The position numbers and the translations under genes are program-made. The notes beneath the pieces were generated by a model. It was not told where the DNA came from. It worked only from the letters and a program-made list of their open reading frames with translations, and searched no databases. From the NCBI RefSeq assembly GCF_025972045.1, contig NZ_JAPDHX010000005.1:248001-312000 (forward strand): a DNA stretch of 64,000 bases, read 5' to 3'. Source of the stretch: Micropruina sonneratiae. Its GTDB lineage: Bacteria; Actinomycetota; Actinomycetes; Propionibacteriales; Propionibacteriaceae. Below, in pieces: positions 26,655 to 35,635 of this stretch (its first letter is position 1; each line of letters starts with the position of its first letter).

Positions 26655-28961
26655 TCAGCCGGGCGCGGGCCGCACCACCGGCGTCCGCGGCGACCAGGGC
26701 ACCTCGCCGAGGCCGCGCACCCCGGCCGGCAGGTCGGACGCCGGGTGGCTCGACACCCACAGGCACTGCCCGTCGGGGTCGGTGAGCAACTCGTCGAAGC
26801 CGACACCGCGCCCGATCAGATGCGCGATGGAGGCCACCGAGGGTGCCAGCACGATGCTGCGCAGCGTGGGGTCGGACCCGTCGCGGTGGGTGTCGAACAC
26901 GCCGGGGCGTCCGACGATCAGGAAGCGGGTGATCGACCCGGACAGGTCGTCGATCTCACGTTCGACCACGTGCACCGACGGATGGTCGGCCTCGGCGCCC
27001 GACGACGCGATCGCGATCGCCGGGCGGCCGGCCTCGGCCAGCCGCAGCAGCGCGTCGGTGGTGGACGCCGTCGGCTGCGGCTCCAGCCCCCACCTGGTGA
27101 TGAAGCCGGCGCACTGGGCCAGCGCCTGCGGGTGGCTGAACACCGGCGCGCCCTTCAGCTCGGCGAGCACCAGCGGCTCGGCGGCGTAGGCGTCGAACCG
27201 GACGGCGACGTCGACCACGCCGCCGGCGATGAGTTGGGCGTCGCTGGCCAGCAGGGCACGGGTGGCACGGCTGACCAGCCCCGATGCCGAACTGGTGATC
27301 GGCAGCACGCCCAGCCCGCCCGCCGCGGTGACGGCCAGCACCTCATCGAACGAGCCGGCCGCCTCCAGCGCGACGTCGTGGGCGCCCGAGCCGGTCAGGC
27401 CGACCGCGAACTGCCGGGCCGCGCTGTCGGAGAACGACCCGGGCGGTCCCAGGTAGCGCAGTGTCAGGCCACGGGCGTGCACCGGTCGGGCCACGCCGTG
27501 CGGCCAGGCGTAGGCCACCTCGACGGCGCGGCGCAGGCGTTCGATGGTCTCGTCGACGTCGAGGTCGGCGCGGATGCCGGTGCGGATCACGACGGCCCGC
27601 TGGCCGGTGCGCACCGCTTCGGAGACCAGCCGGGCCTGGCCGACCCCGCGCTGCTCGCGGATCACCGACGCCACCCCCTCGCCGGCCACCGATTCGGGCA
27701 CCAGGAAGCGGATGTCGCGGCGCAGGTGCGCCAGCCAGGCGTCCAGGGCGACCTCGAGTTCCGCCTCGGCGAGCACCTCGACGTGGCCGATCCCGAACCG
27801 GGTGCGGACGACCTTGCGGCGGCGTCCGAGCTTGGCGGCGTTGCGGACGCCGGGGCCGGCCAGCAGCGCAGCCTCGCCGCGCGGGCCGATCAGCAGTTCC
27901 TCCAGCACCAGCTCGACCGGGGTCAGCTCGACCAGCCGGCCGACGCGCAGCTTGTCGGGGCGTCCGGTGGGGTGCAGCCCGACCAGCCCGCCGAGCCTGC
28001 GCACCCGGGCCAACGCTGCCCGCTTCGACTGCCCGGCGCCCAGCGTCGCCTGCGCGGTGTTGCGGACGGTGTCGAACAGCGCCCCGCTGAACGCGTCGCG
28101 GGTCGCGGCGATCCTGGCCGGCAACGTGTCGGACGCCGCCGCCGCCGCGACCGCGCGGGCCGCGGCGTCCAGCTCGTCGCCGGCGCGGGCGCCGTCGAGG
28201 GTGGCGTGGGTGTGCGCCAGGGTGAGCTCCTGATTCTCCTCGAGCACGCTCACCCCGAGCCCCAGCAGCGCCTCGAACAGCGGCGTCCGGGTCGCCCACA
28301 GCTCGTCGGTGAGATCGAGCCCACTGTCGGCCACGGCGGTGACGAAGCCCAGCAGGGACGCCTGCGTCATCGTCAGCACGTAGGTCATGATCCGGTCGTG
28401 GCGTTCGGGTGACAGCACGGTGTACAGGCCGCCACGGCTGGTGATCGCCTCGGCCAGCCAGCCGGTGGCGACACCCCGCACCTCGCTCGCGCAGACGGTC
28501 TGGCCGTCCAGCGACCGGGTCGCGGTGTCCATCAGCGGGTGCAGCGCGACGGCGGTGCGGCCCGGAACCGCGGCCAGCACGTCCATCGTCCAGGCGAAGC
28601 TGGCGCCGACCACGATGATCGGCGCGTCGCCGGGCACCGCGGCGTCCAGTTCGGCGAGCACCTCGCGCTCGGCCCGGTCGGGCACGGCGAGGCAGATGAT
28701 GAAGCCCGGCCGGTCGAGCTCGCCGGCCACCTCGGCCAGCGTGCCGGTGGTCACGTCGACGCCGCGGTAGGCCTCGGCGGCGCCGGCGAGCTGCGCCAGA
28801 GCGGCGGCGGTGTCGACCAGCACCACCTGCTGCCAGGGCAGGTCGGCGAAGAGATGGTCGGACAGCCAGCGACCCATGCCGGCCGCGGCCCCCACCACCA
28901 CCAGCCGGGTCGGTCCGGCGTCGGTGCGCGCGGCGTCCGTGGCTGCGGGGGTCTGGGTCAC
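26655..28961 (-). CDS. Prephenate dehydrogenase-prephenate dehydratase-like fusion protein
   Basis: A 768-residue protein from GTG 28961. Residues about 18-280 are TyrA-like: a Rossmann start VVVGAAAGMGRWLSDHL, FIICLAVPDR, and VALHPLMDT at the place of the TyrA histidine block, followed by a helical dimer domain. Residues about 290-495 are unassigned. From about 499 comes a PheA-like domain: LRYLGPPGSFSDSAARQF, GVLPITSSASGLVSRATRALL (aligning with the PheA VPIENS block, which is altered) and SITRFLIVG (the conserved Thr-Arg-Phe near 678). A degenerate ACT-like tail may follow. It could make tyrosine and phenylalanine precursors in one polypeptide, as in Archaeoglobus, but several key residues deviate, so regulatory or altered specificity is possible. 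Confidence 0.72.
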   Translation of the reverse strand: MTQTPAATDAARTDAGPTRLVVVGAAAGMGRWLSDHLFADLPWQQVVLVDTAAALAQLAGAAEAYRGVDVTTGTLAEVAGELDRPGFIICLAVPDRAEREVLAELDAAVPGDAPIIVVGASFAWTMDVLAAVPGRTAVALHPLMDTATRSLDGQTVCASEVRGVATGWLAEAITSRGGLYTVLSPERHDRIMTYVLTMTQASLLGFVTAVADSGLDLTDELWATRTPLFEALLGLGVSVLEENQELTLAHTHATLDGARAGDELDAAARAVAAAAASDTLPARIAATRDAFSGALFDTVRNTAQATLGAGQSKRAALARVRRLGGLVGLHPTGRPDKLRVGRLVELTPVELVLEELLIGPRGEAALLAGPGVRNAAKLGRRRKVVRTRFGIGHVEVLAEAELEVALDAWLAHLRRDIRFLVPESVAGEGVASVIREQRGVGQARLVSEAVRTGQRAVVIRTGIRADLDVDETIERLRRAVEVAYAWPHGVARPVHARGLTLRYLGPPGSFSDSAARQFAVGLTGSGAHDVALEAAGSFDEVLAVTAAGGLGVLPITSSASGLVSRATRALLASDAQLIAGGVVDVAVRFDAYAAEPLVLAELKGAPVFSHPQALAQCAGFITRWGLEPQPTASTTDALLRLAEAGRPAIAIASSGAEADHPSVHVVEREIDDLSGSITRFLIVGRPGVFDTHRDGSDPTLRSIVLAPSVASIAHLIGRGVGFDELLTDPDGQCLWVSSHPASDLPAGVRGLGEVPWSPRTPVVRPAPG

Positions 28962-29004
28962 CGGGACAGTGTAGGGAGAACTGCCCGCGGTTCCCCCACG
29001 AGGG

Positions 29005-29742
29005 TCAGGACGCGCGGCGCAGGGACGCCGCCGCGGCGTCCATGGCGGCGAAGTACTGCTGCGCGGCGGGCAGCGCCGGCCGCACCTCGACGTAGGCGAA
29101 GTGCCGCTCGTTCGGCAGCGCGACCAGCAGCAGCCGCAGCTCGGCCCGTTCGGTGGTGCCGTCGGCGCGGGTGCCGCTGACCACGCCGTGCGCCCACTGG
29201 GCCGGCAGGTCGCCCACGGTGGTGGCCGGGTCGGAGGCCAGCTCGCTAACCTTCAGGTCGCCCAGTGCCTTGTACAACCGGGTGCCGAGTTCGAAGACCA
29301 TGCCGCGCCCGGTCACGGCCAGGTCGCCGACCACGACCGCCTTGGGCTCGACGTCGGCGACGATGATCGCCGCAGGCAGGGTCTGGGTGTCCTGCCAGTC
29401 CTTGTCGCCGGTCACCCCGCCGATCGTCGCCTCGGCGAAGATGCCCTTCATCCAGGTCGGCGATTCGAACACGAACGGCTTGCCCGGCAGGTCACCGACC
29501 AGGTACGGCTCGACCTCGAGCCGGTGGGTCAGCGGGTCGACCAGCACCCGTTCCGCCGGCCTCGACGGCACCATGGACGCCGGACCGGGCGTCGGCGCCG
29601 CAACGGTGGGCGCGGGCAACACCGGCCCGGCAACCGCGCCGATGACGCCCAGCAGGACGACCGCCACGAGGACGCCGGCACCGGCCGCGACGAGCCAGCG
29701 ACCGGCGCCGGCCAGTCCCTGTCGGCGGGGGTCGGTGCTCAC
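29005..29742 (-). CDS. Membrane-anchored protein of unknown function
   Basis: The 245-residue protein has one N-terminal transmembrane helix (about 15-40, WLVAAGAGVLVAVVLLGVIG), a Pro/Ala linker and an extracytoplasmic domain (about 60-245) with LVGDLPGKPFVF, IGGVTGDKDWQDTQTLPAAIIVADVEP and a C-terminal helix. No family is recognised. The start is GTG 29742; no Shine-Dalgarno is visible. It lies between the GT-C glycosyltransferase and the TyrA-PheA-like gene on the same strand, with gaps of 66 and 43 bp, so cotranscription is possible. Confidence 0.7.
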   Translation of the reverse strand: MSTDPRRQGLAGAGRWLVAAGAGVLVAVVLLGVIGAVAGPVLPAPTVAAPTPGPASMVPSRPAERVLVDPLTHRLEVEPYLVGDLPGKPFVFESPTWMKGIFAEATIGGVTGDKDWQDTQTLPAAIIVADVEPKAVVVGDLAVTGRGMVFELGTRLYKALGDLKVSELASDPATTVGDLPAQWAHGVVSGTRADGTTERAELRLLLVALPNERHFAYVEVRPALPAAQQYFAAMDAAAASLRRAS

Positions 29743-29808
29743 CCGGGTGAGTGTAACGAGGCACGGGGCAGCAGCAGCCGCGGCAGCGGAGTGCAGGCCG
29801 CGACCCGG

Positions 29809-31383
29809 CTAGGTCTGGGCCGAGCGCCCGCGGAAACGCCGCCAGCTGTCGCGCAGCAGCCGCAGCCTCGGCATCTCGGCGCCCTCGCGGCGCCACCACC
29901 ACACCACCCACACGATGGCGGCGATCTGCGCCGCGGTGCACAGCACGTCGCGCATGATGAAGCCCGCCACGAACACCCCGGGACCGAACTCGATCACCCG
30001 TCCGGTCACGTAGGCCAGCGACAGCCAGGTGCCGCGCCACATGGTGATCACGTCGAGCCGGTTCGGCGCCATCAGCGCCAGCGGCACCCAGGTGATCAGG
30101 TCGTACCAGCTGAGGGTGTACGGCGAGGTGATCAGCCAGGCCGCGGTCAGCAGCGCCGCCGTCCGCACGGTGATGGTGAGCGGGTCACGTCGCGGATCGG
30201 TCCCGGCGGGTGCACCGGGCGCGGTCACCCAGGGCAGCACGCGCGACAGCATCCAGCCGATCACCAGCAGCCCGATGAAGCCGAGCGCGCTCATCACCCG
30301 GCGGGAGGCGGCGTCACCGATGGTGAGCGTGCCGAGCGCGTGCAACCACTCGACCCACGAGCCGGCGGAGACGTAGGAGGTGTTGCGGGCGGCGGCGAAC
30401 AGCGCCTCGGGCGCGAACAGGCCGTAACCGAGCCCGATGGTGACGGCCGCGGCGAGACAGAGCTGGAGGACCTTGCGGGGCTGGTGCCGGTACCCCCACA
30501 CCATGGCGAGGCCGTAGTACACCAGCGACACTTTGACGCAGCCGGCCAGCCCGATGCCCACCCCGGCCAGCCAGGCGTTGCGGCGGATGAACCAGAGCCC
30601 GGCGACGGCGAACACCAGGGTCAGCGGCTCGTTGTGCGCCTGCGCGCAGATCGACCAGATCATGATCGGGTTGAGCACGGTGAACAGCACCGCACGGGTC
30701 TGGAAGGCCGGGTCGTCGTGCGCCAGCTTCACCGCGATCGCCCCCACGACCAGGAACGGGACGAGGGCGAAGATCTGCAGCCAGAACACCACCTGGTGCA
30801 TGCTCTCGCCGCCCAGGGTGGCGGCCAGCCATTGGCTGAACGAGGCGATCGGTCCGTACACCGAGGGGGTGTCCTGCCAGGGCGCCTCCACCCAGCGCAT
30901 CACCGGGTCGTACTCCTGCCGGATGATGCTGCCCGGCACGATGTCGTAGGGGTTCCAGCCGAGCACCATCAGGCGTCCGTACGCGGCATACATCAGCACG
31001 TCGGCCGAGGTGAGCGGCGGCACCAGCGCGGTCACCGTCGAGAGCAGCGCGCCCAGCACGAACAGCCGGCGCACGTTCGGACGCCAGCCGGCGTCCACCG
31101 CCCGGTAGCAGACCCACAACCCGATGGACCCGGCGGCCAGGGCCAGCCACAGCGCGATCACCGCGACCCATTCGTTGAGCGAGACCAGCCCGGCGGGCAG
31201 GTACCAGGGCGGCATCAGGCTGCTGCGCGGGCCGAGCCGCAGCGCCACGGCCGAGGGGCCCATGAACGCCACCACGATGGTCACCGCCGTCGCGCCGACG
31301 ATCAGCCGCAGGCCGAGGGTGGCGTTGCTCGTCCACGGCTGGGCCAGCACGGCGCGAGCGCGATCGATCAGGGCGCTCGACAT
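29809..31383 (-). CDS. GT-C mannosyltransferase (MptA/MptB-like, polyprenol-phosphomannose dependent)
   Basis: The 524-residue polytopic protein has about 12 membrane helices. The first large extracytoplasmic loop carries PPLTSADVLMYAAYGRLMV and GWNPYDIVPG, with SVYGPIASFSQWLAA further on, the layout of actinobacterial alpha-1,6-mannosyltransferases that use polyprenyl-phosphate mannose. The Asp in TSAD fits the modified catalytic DxD of the GT-C class. Such enzymes elongate the mannan core of lipoglycans at the outer leaflet. The ATG at 31383 is used. The exact acceptor is inference. Confidence 0.82.
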   Translation of the reverse strand: MSSALIDRARAVLAQPWTSNATLGLRLIVGATAVTIVVAFMGPSAVALRLGPRSSLMPPWYLPAGLVSLNEWVAVIALWLALAAGSIGLWVCYRAVDAGWRPNVRRLFVLGALLSTVTALVPPLTSADVLMYAAYGRLMVLGWNPYDIVPGSIIRQEYDPVMRWVEAPWQDTPSVYGPIASFSQWLAATLGGESMHQVVFWLQIFALVPFLVVGAIAVKLAHDDPAFQTRAVLFTVLNPIMIWSICAQAHNEPLTLVFAVAGLWFIRRNAWLAGVGIGLAGCVKVSLVYYGLAMVWGYRHQPRKVLQLCLAAAVTIGLGYGLFAPEALFAAARNTSYVSAGSWVEWLHALGTLTIGDAASRRVMSALGFIGLLVIGWMLSRVLPWVTAPGAPAGTDPRRDPLTITVRTAALLTAAWLITSPYTLSWYDLITWVPLALMAPNRLDVITMWRGTWLSLAYVTGRVIEFGPGVFVAGFIMRDVLCTAAQIAAIVWVVWWWRREGAEMPRLRLLRDSWRRFRGRSAQT

Positions 31384-31539
31384 CTGCGGAACTCCTCCGG
31401 GGGCAAGGAACGGGCATGGGCGAGACTAGCGGCGAGAGTGTCCCGCCCGTAGTGGGCGGCCGGACTCGCAACTGCTTTGTTATCGGGGTACGGGCGGGCG
31501 GTGGGAGATCCCGGCTCGAGCCGGGGACGACGGCTGCCG

Positions 31540-32403
31540 CTACTTCAACAGTTTCGACAGCCGCCGGTCGGCCAGCGGCTTGCCGCCGGTCTGGCAGGTC
31601 GGGCAGTACTGCAGCGACGAGTCTGCGAAGGAGACTTCGGCGATCGGCGTCCCGCACACGTCGCAGGGCTCGCCGGTGCGGCCGTGGACGCGCAGGCCGA
31701 TCTTCTTCTCGCCCTTCAGTTCCTTGGCGGCCCGGCCCACCGAGCGGGCGATCGCCTCGCCCAGTTCGTCCTTGATCGCCCGGAACAGCCGCTCGTGCTC
31801 GTCGGCCGACAGGGCGTTGGCGGGCTTGAACGGGCTGAGCTTCGCGGCGTGCAGGATCTCGTCGCTGTAGGCGTTGCCGATCCCGGCGATCACCCGCTGG
31901 TCGCGCAGCACCCCCTTGAGCTGCGAGCGGCCCGCGGTGGTGAGGATGCCGGCCAGCGCCGTGGAGTCGAACTCGTCGGCGAGCGGATCGGGCCCGAGAC
32001 TGCCGATCCCCGGGACCTGTCCGGGGTCGTCCACCACGTACACGGCCAGCTTGCGCTGGGTGCCCATCTCGGTCAGGTCGAAGCCCGAGTCGTCGGCCAG
32101 CACCACCCGCAGGCTCAGCGGGCCGCGTCCCGGCCTGGCCGGCTTGGCCGGCATGGCGTCCTTCCAGGTCAGCCAGCCGGCCCTGGCCAGGTGGAACACC
32201 AGCCAGGTGCCGCCGGCGTCGACGGCGAGGAACTTGCCGTAGCGCCTTACCTGGTCGACCTCGGCGCCGTGCAACGCCGACAGGGGCAGCTGGAACGTCT
32301 TCAGCGAACTGAACGCCAGCAGTTCGGTCCGCGCGATCGTCTGGCCCACCAGGTGCTCGGTCAGGAACGACCGCAGCGCCTCGACCTCGGGCAGTTCAGG
32401 CAC
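31540..32403 (-). CDS. Fpg/Nei family DNA glycosylase-lyase
   Basis: The 287-residue enzyme excises oxidised bases and nicks the abasic strand. The start must be GTG 32403, giving the required N terminus (M)PELPEVEAL, where Pro2 becomes the catalytic N-terminal amine and Glu3 the acid. A basic RYGKFLAV motif, the helix-two-turn-helix region GIGNAYSDEILHAAKLSPF and a C-terminal zinc finger (CDVC and CPTC pairs, then RRLSKLLK) complete the family set. Fpg and Nei cannot be told apart safely by eye. Its start overlaps the end of aat by eight bases. Confidence 0.9.
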   Translation of the reverse strand: MPELPEVEALRSFLTEHLVGQTIARTELLAFSSLKTFQLPLSALHGAEVDQVRRYGKFLAVDAGGTWLVFHLARAGWLTWKDAMPAKPARPGRGPLSLRVVLADDSGFDLTEMGTQRKLAVYVVDDPGQVPGIGSLGPDPLADEFDSTALAGILTTAGRSQLKGVLRDQRVIAGIGNAYSDEILHAAKLSPFKPANALSADEHERLFRAIKDELGEAIARSVGRAAKELKGEKKIGLRVHGRTGEPCDVCGTPIAEVSFADSSLQYCPTCQTGGKPLADRRLSKLLK

Positions 32404-33112
32404 CGGTCTCCTCCCCTCCACGATCCGTCCGGCCACGTTCGGCGGCCCAGTCAGGTGCGGACAACGCCAGCGTCTCGTCGAGGACGCCGAGGTACTCGTC
32501 GCGGTCGATCTCGATCACCCCCAACGATGCGAGGTGGTCGGTGCGCCATTGGACGTCGATGATCCGATCGGCCTGCCCGTCGCGCTGCATGGCGGACACC
32601 AACCGCAGCAGGGCCACCTTGGAGGCGTCCCGCCCGATGTCGGGGTCGTGGAACATCGACTCGCCGGCGAAAAGCCCGCCGACCGAGATTCCGTACAGCC
32701 CGCCGGCCAGGTTGCCCTCGGGCGTCCAGGCCTCCACGCTGTGCACCACCCCGCGGTGGTGCAGCGCGGTGAACGCGTCGACGATGTCGTGGTCGATCCA
32801 GCCGTGCGGGCGCCGCGGGTCCGCACACCGCGCGATCACCTCGTCGAAGGCGGCGTCCACCGTCGTCACATAGTGTTTCGCCGACTTGCGCAGGGACCGG
32901 GTGACCCGCAACCCGTCGGGCAGCAGGACGCCGCGGCGCATCGGCGACCACCAGCCCATGCGGGCCGGGAACCAGGCGTTGTGCAGCGGCATCGGGAACA
33001 CGCCGCAGCGGTAGGCCAGCACGACCAGGTCGGGGTCGAGTTCGTCGGAGAGCCCGATCAGGTCCTGCGCCGGCCAGTCCCGCGGCGGTCCGAAGATGCC
33101 GGGGCGACTCAT
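32396..33112 (-). CDS. aat: Leucyl/phenylalanyl-tRNA-protein transferase
   Basis: The 238-residue enzyme moves Leu or Phe from tRNA to N-terminal Arg/Lys of proteins, marking them for ClpAP/ClpS degradation. Conserved blocks include VVLAYRCGVFPMP, GWWSPMRRGVLLPD, WIDHDIVDAFTALHHRGVVHSVE and GNLAGGLYGISVGGLFAGESMF. Length is normal. It forms a two-gene unit with the overlapping Fpg/Nei gene. Confidence 0.95.
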   Translation of the reverse strand: MSRPGIFGPPRDWPAQDLIGLSDELDPDLVVLAYRCGVFPMPLHNAWFPARMGWWSPMRRGVLLPDGLRVTRSLRKSAKHYVTTVDAAFDEVIARCADPRRPHGWIDHDIVDAFTALHHRGVVHSVEAWTPEGNLAGGLYGISVGGLFAGESMFHDPDIGRDASKVALLRLVSAMQRDGQADRIIDVQWRTDHLASLGVIEIDRDEYLGVLDETLALSAPDWAAERGRTDRGGEETGA

Positions 33113-33232
33113 TTCTGCATTGTGCCACCCGCCGCGGCGCGATCAGGGGAGCCGCCGGGGACTCCCCCATGGCCGGTCGATCGCCGGTGGGTAGATTGGA
33201 CGCCGCAGTCAGCCACGCGAGGAGTCGCCGCG

Positions 33233-33892
33233 ATGTCCACCCCTGATCCCAGCAAGACGCTCGTCCAGCGCGCCCCGGAGGTTGCGGGCGGCGTGCTGCG
33301 GCAGATCCTCGAGTTCGCGATCGACGGCAACGGCCGGATCCCCGGGGCTCGGGCCGCGGCGGCCCGGTCGCTGCAGTCCCGCGGCGAGCACGAGGCCGCC
33401 GTCGACTGGCTGATCATGCAGCACGTCGGCCTGGCCGGTGCGCAGGGTTTCCTGACCAACCTCGGCGGCCTGCTCACCCTGCCGGTGGCCTTGCCGGCCA
33501 ACCTGGCCGGCCTGGCCGTGGTGCAGATGCGGATGATCGCCTCGGTGGCACACCTGCGCGGCTACGACGTGAACGACCGCCGGGTCCGGGTGGCGCTCAC
33601 CCTGGCGATGCTGGGCGAGGACGAGGTCCGCAAGCAGGTCGGCTCGGGCAGGCTCCCCGCCGCCCCGATGGTGGTGGCGACCGCCCCGGTGTTCGATCCG
33701 GCGCTGGACCGCACCATCAGCGAACGCGTCTTCGCCGACCTGGGCACCAAGATGGCCGGCAAGCACGCCGTGGTGCAGGTGGCCAAGCGCATTCCGCTGG
33801 TGGGCGGCGGTGTCGGCGCGGCGGCGGACGGCTATTTCACCTACGCCCTGGGCCAGTACGCGCGACGTGAGTTCGTCCGCCGTCGCGGCTGA
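33233..33892 (+). CDS. EcsC family protein
   Basis: The 219-residue protein resembles the EcsC family: an amphipathic N-terminal half, a central hydrophobic hairpin (FLTNLGGLLTLPVALPANLAGLAVVQMRMI, about 90-120), then VAHLRGYDVNDRRVRVALTLAMLGE and a C-terminal glycine-rich membrane-active segment (IPLVGGGVGAAADGYFTYALG). EcsC proteins are associated with export functions but lack a defined activity. AGGAG before ATG 33233 sets the start. Confidence 0.8.
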   Translation: MSTPDPSKTLVQRAPEVAGGVLRQILEFAIDGNGRIPGARAAAARSLQSRGEHEAAVDWLIMQHVGLAGAQGFLTNLGGLLTLPVALPANLAGLAVVQMRMIASVAHLRGYDVNDRRVRVALTLAMLGEDEVRKQVGSGRLPAAPMVVATAPVFDPALDRTISERVFADLGTKMAGKHAVVQVAKRIPLVGGGVGAAADGYFTYALGQYARREFVRRRG

Positions 33893-33971
33893 GCCGGTTC
33901 ACTATTCCGGACGCAGGCCGTCCGCATTGCCGACTAGCGTCGCCGGTGACCCTTGACGAAGGAGAGACACC

Positions 33972-34649
33972 GTGACCGACATCGTGCTGATCGGCGGGCT
34001 GTGGCTGCGGCCTCAGGAATGGGACGCCGTTGTCGCCGAACTCGACCGGCTCGGCCACCGAGCACTGCCGGTGCTGCTGCCCGGGCAGGGCGACGGCGCC
34101 ACCGACGTCACCCTCGACGACCAGGTGGCGGCGGTGCTGGCCGCGGTCGACGACTGCGACGCCCCGCCCCTGGTGGTCGGCCACTCGGCGGCGGCGAGCC
34201 TGGCCTGGCTGGCTGCGGACGCCCGGCCGGTGGCCGGCGTCGCCCTGATCGGCGGCTTCCCCGTCGCTGACGGCGAGGCGTACGCGGACTTCCTGCCGAT
34301 CGCTGACGGCGAGATGCCGTTCCCGGGCTGGGAACAGTTCGAGGGCCCGGATGCCGCCGACCTCGATCCCGACACCCGCCGGGCCCTGGTCGACCGGATG
34401 GTTCCGGTGCCCGAGCAGGTGGCGCGCGGCGTCGTCCGGCTCGCCGACGAGGCCCGCTACGACGTGGACGTGACGCTGATCTGCCCCGAGTTCACCCCCT
34501 CCGACGCACGGGAGTGGCTCGCGTCGGGTGAGCTTCCAGAACTGGCGAAGGTGACCCGGCTGCACCTGGTCGACCTGGATTCTGGTCATTGGCCGCAGGT
34601 GACCCAGCCGGCCCTGCTGGCCGGTGCGCTGGCCGCGGCCGCAGGCTGA
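33972..34649 (+). CDS. Alpha/beta hydrolase
   Basis: The 225-residue cytosolic protein has a minimal alpha/beta hydrolase fold: IVLIGGLWLRPQEWDAVV (oxyanion strand), nucleophile elbow GHSAAAS (Ser near 76), and a late SGHWPQVTQP providing the catalytic His. The acid is probably Asp in LHLVDLD. AAGGAGAG upstream fixes ATG 33972. Substrate unknown. Confidence 0.85.
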   Translation: MTDIVLIGGLWLRPQEWDAVVAELDRLGHRALPVLLPGQGDGATDVTLDDQVAAVLAAVDDCDAPPLVVGHSAAASLAWLAADARPVAGVALIGGFPVADGEAYADFLPIADGEMPFPGWEQFEGPDAADLDPDTRRALVDRMVPVPEQVARGVVRLADEARYDVDVTLICPEFTPSDAREWLASGELPELAKVTRLHLVDLDSGHWPQVTQPALLAGALAAAAG

Positions 34650-34716
34650 GCCGTCTCCGGAGGACGGTTCGGTCGAATCCTCCGCGGGCGCGGCCTCGTA
34701 GTGACAGGCTGACCGC

Positions 34717-35532
34717 ATGCCCAAACCCGCAGACGGCCTTGATGAGCGCGCTGTCGTGATCCTGCGGTCGGCCGCCGACACCGGCGACCCCGAGGAGGCC
34801 CTGTACTCGCTGATCGATGTGCTGAACGACCTGTACGAGGCGCTCCTCATGCCCGAGGAGGTCAGCCCGGCAGCAGTTCGCCACTACCTGCTCGACTACT
34901 ACTTCGCCCAGGTCTCCAACGGCGGGCACTCCCAGTTCCTGGCCAACACCGCCGGACCGGGCCAGCGCGAGTTGTTCGCCCACATCGGCGCGGCCCTGGA
35001 CGAACTCGGCCGCGCCGACGCCACGGACGTGTGGGCCGACTTCCTCGACACGCTCGGCGCCGTCCCGCAGGAGCAGTTGCTGACCTTCCTCGACGGCGGC
35101 TACCTGGACGCCGACGGCTTCCACCCACTGCCCCAACTCGCGCCACTGGACGACCGCTTCTTCGCGATCAGCGACGAGTTGTCGGTGGCGAACGGCAGGC
35201 TGCTGCTCAGCCGCGACGAGCTGGTCGTCCTCGACGACGACGACCTGCCCGGCTACGTGGCGGCGCGCCAGGCGGCGATTCCCGATCTCGAGCATCGGCG
35301 TGCTGCCGCCCGGGCGGCCGAGCCGTCGTATGTGAAGGCGGCCCGGCACTACGCCGCCGAGCACCACCTGGAGTTCGAAGGGGTGACCGCCGGCCGCCCG
35401 GTGCATGAGCCGGGGCTCGACCTGATCGAGTGGTTCTTCCTGGCCGGCGGGCGGGCGTTCAGCCTGATCGAACGTCCCGACGGGTCGGTCGAGGTGATGG
35501 CGCAGGGCGGTCCCGACAGATTCGCGGGCTGA
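34717..35532 (+). CDS. DMP19 (DUF4375) family protein
   Basis: The 271-residue soluble acidic protein has the DMP19/DUF4375 core in its first 150 residues, with YYFAQVSNGGHSQFLANT and the helical LIDVLNDLYEALLMPEEV before it. The C-terminal part (about 150-271) is helical with no recognised domain. Family function is not established; one structurally studied member (Neisseria DMP19) was described as a DNA mimic. Predicted acidity is compatible, but similarity alone does not prove mimicry here. Confidence 0.75.
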   Translation: MPKPADGLDERAVVILRSAADTGDPEEALYSLIDVLNDLYEALLMPEEVSPAAVRHYLLDYYFAQVSNGGHSQFLANTAGPGQRELFAHIGAALDELGRADATDVWADFLDTLGAVPQEQLLTFLDGGYLDADGFHPLPQLAPLDDRFFAISDELSVANGRLLLSRDELVVLDDDDLPGYVAARQAAIPDLEHRRAAARAAEPSYVKAARHYAAEHHLEFEGVTAGRPVHEPGLDLIEWFFLAGGRAFSLIERPDGSVEVMAQGGPDRFAG

Positions 35533-35635
35533 CCCGCACCTGCCCTTCACTGCCGCCTGCCCGAGCGGTCACAGCCGTGGCACAGGCGCGCTTGGTGAAC
35601 TTCCGGTGAACGGAAAGCCACCGGTAAGGAGTGTC

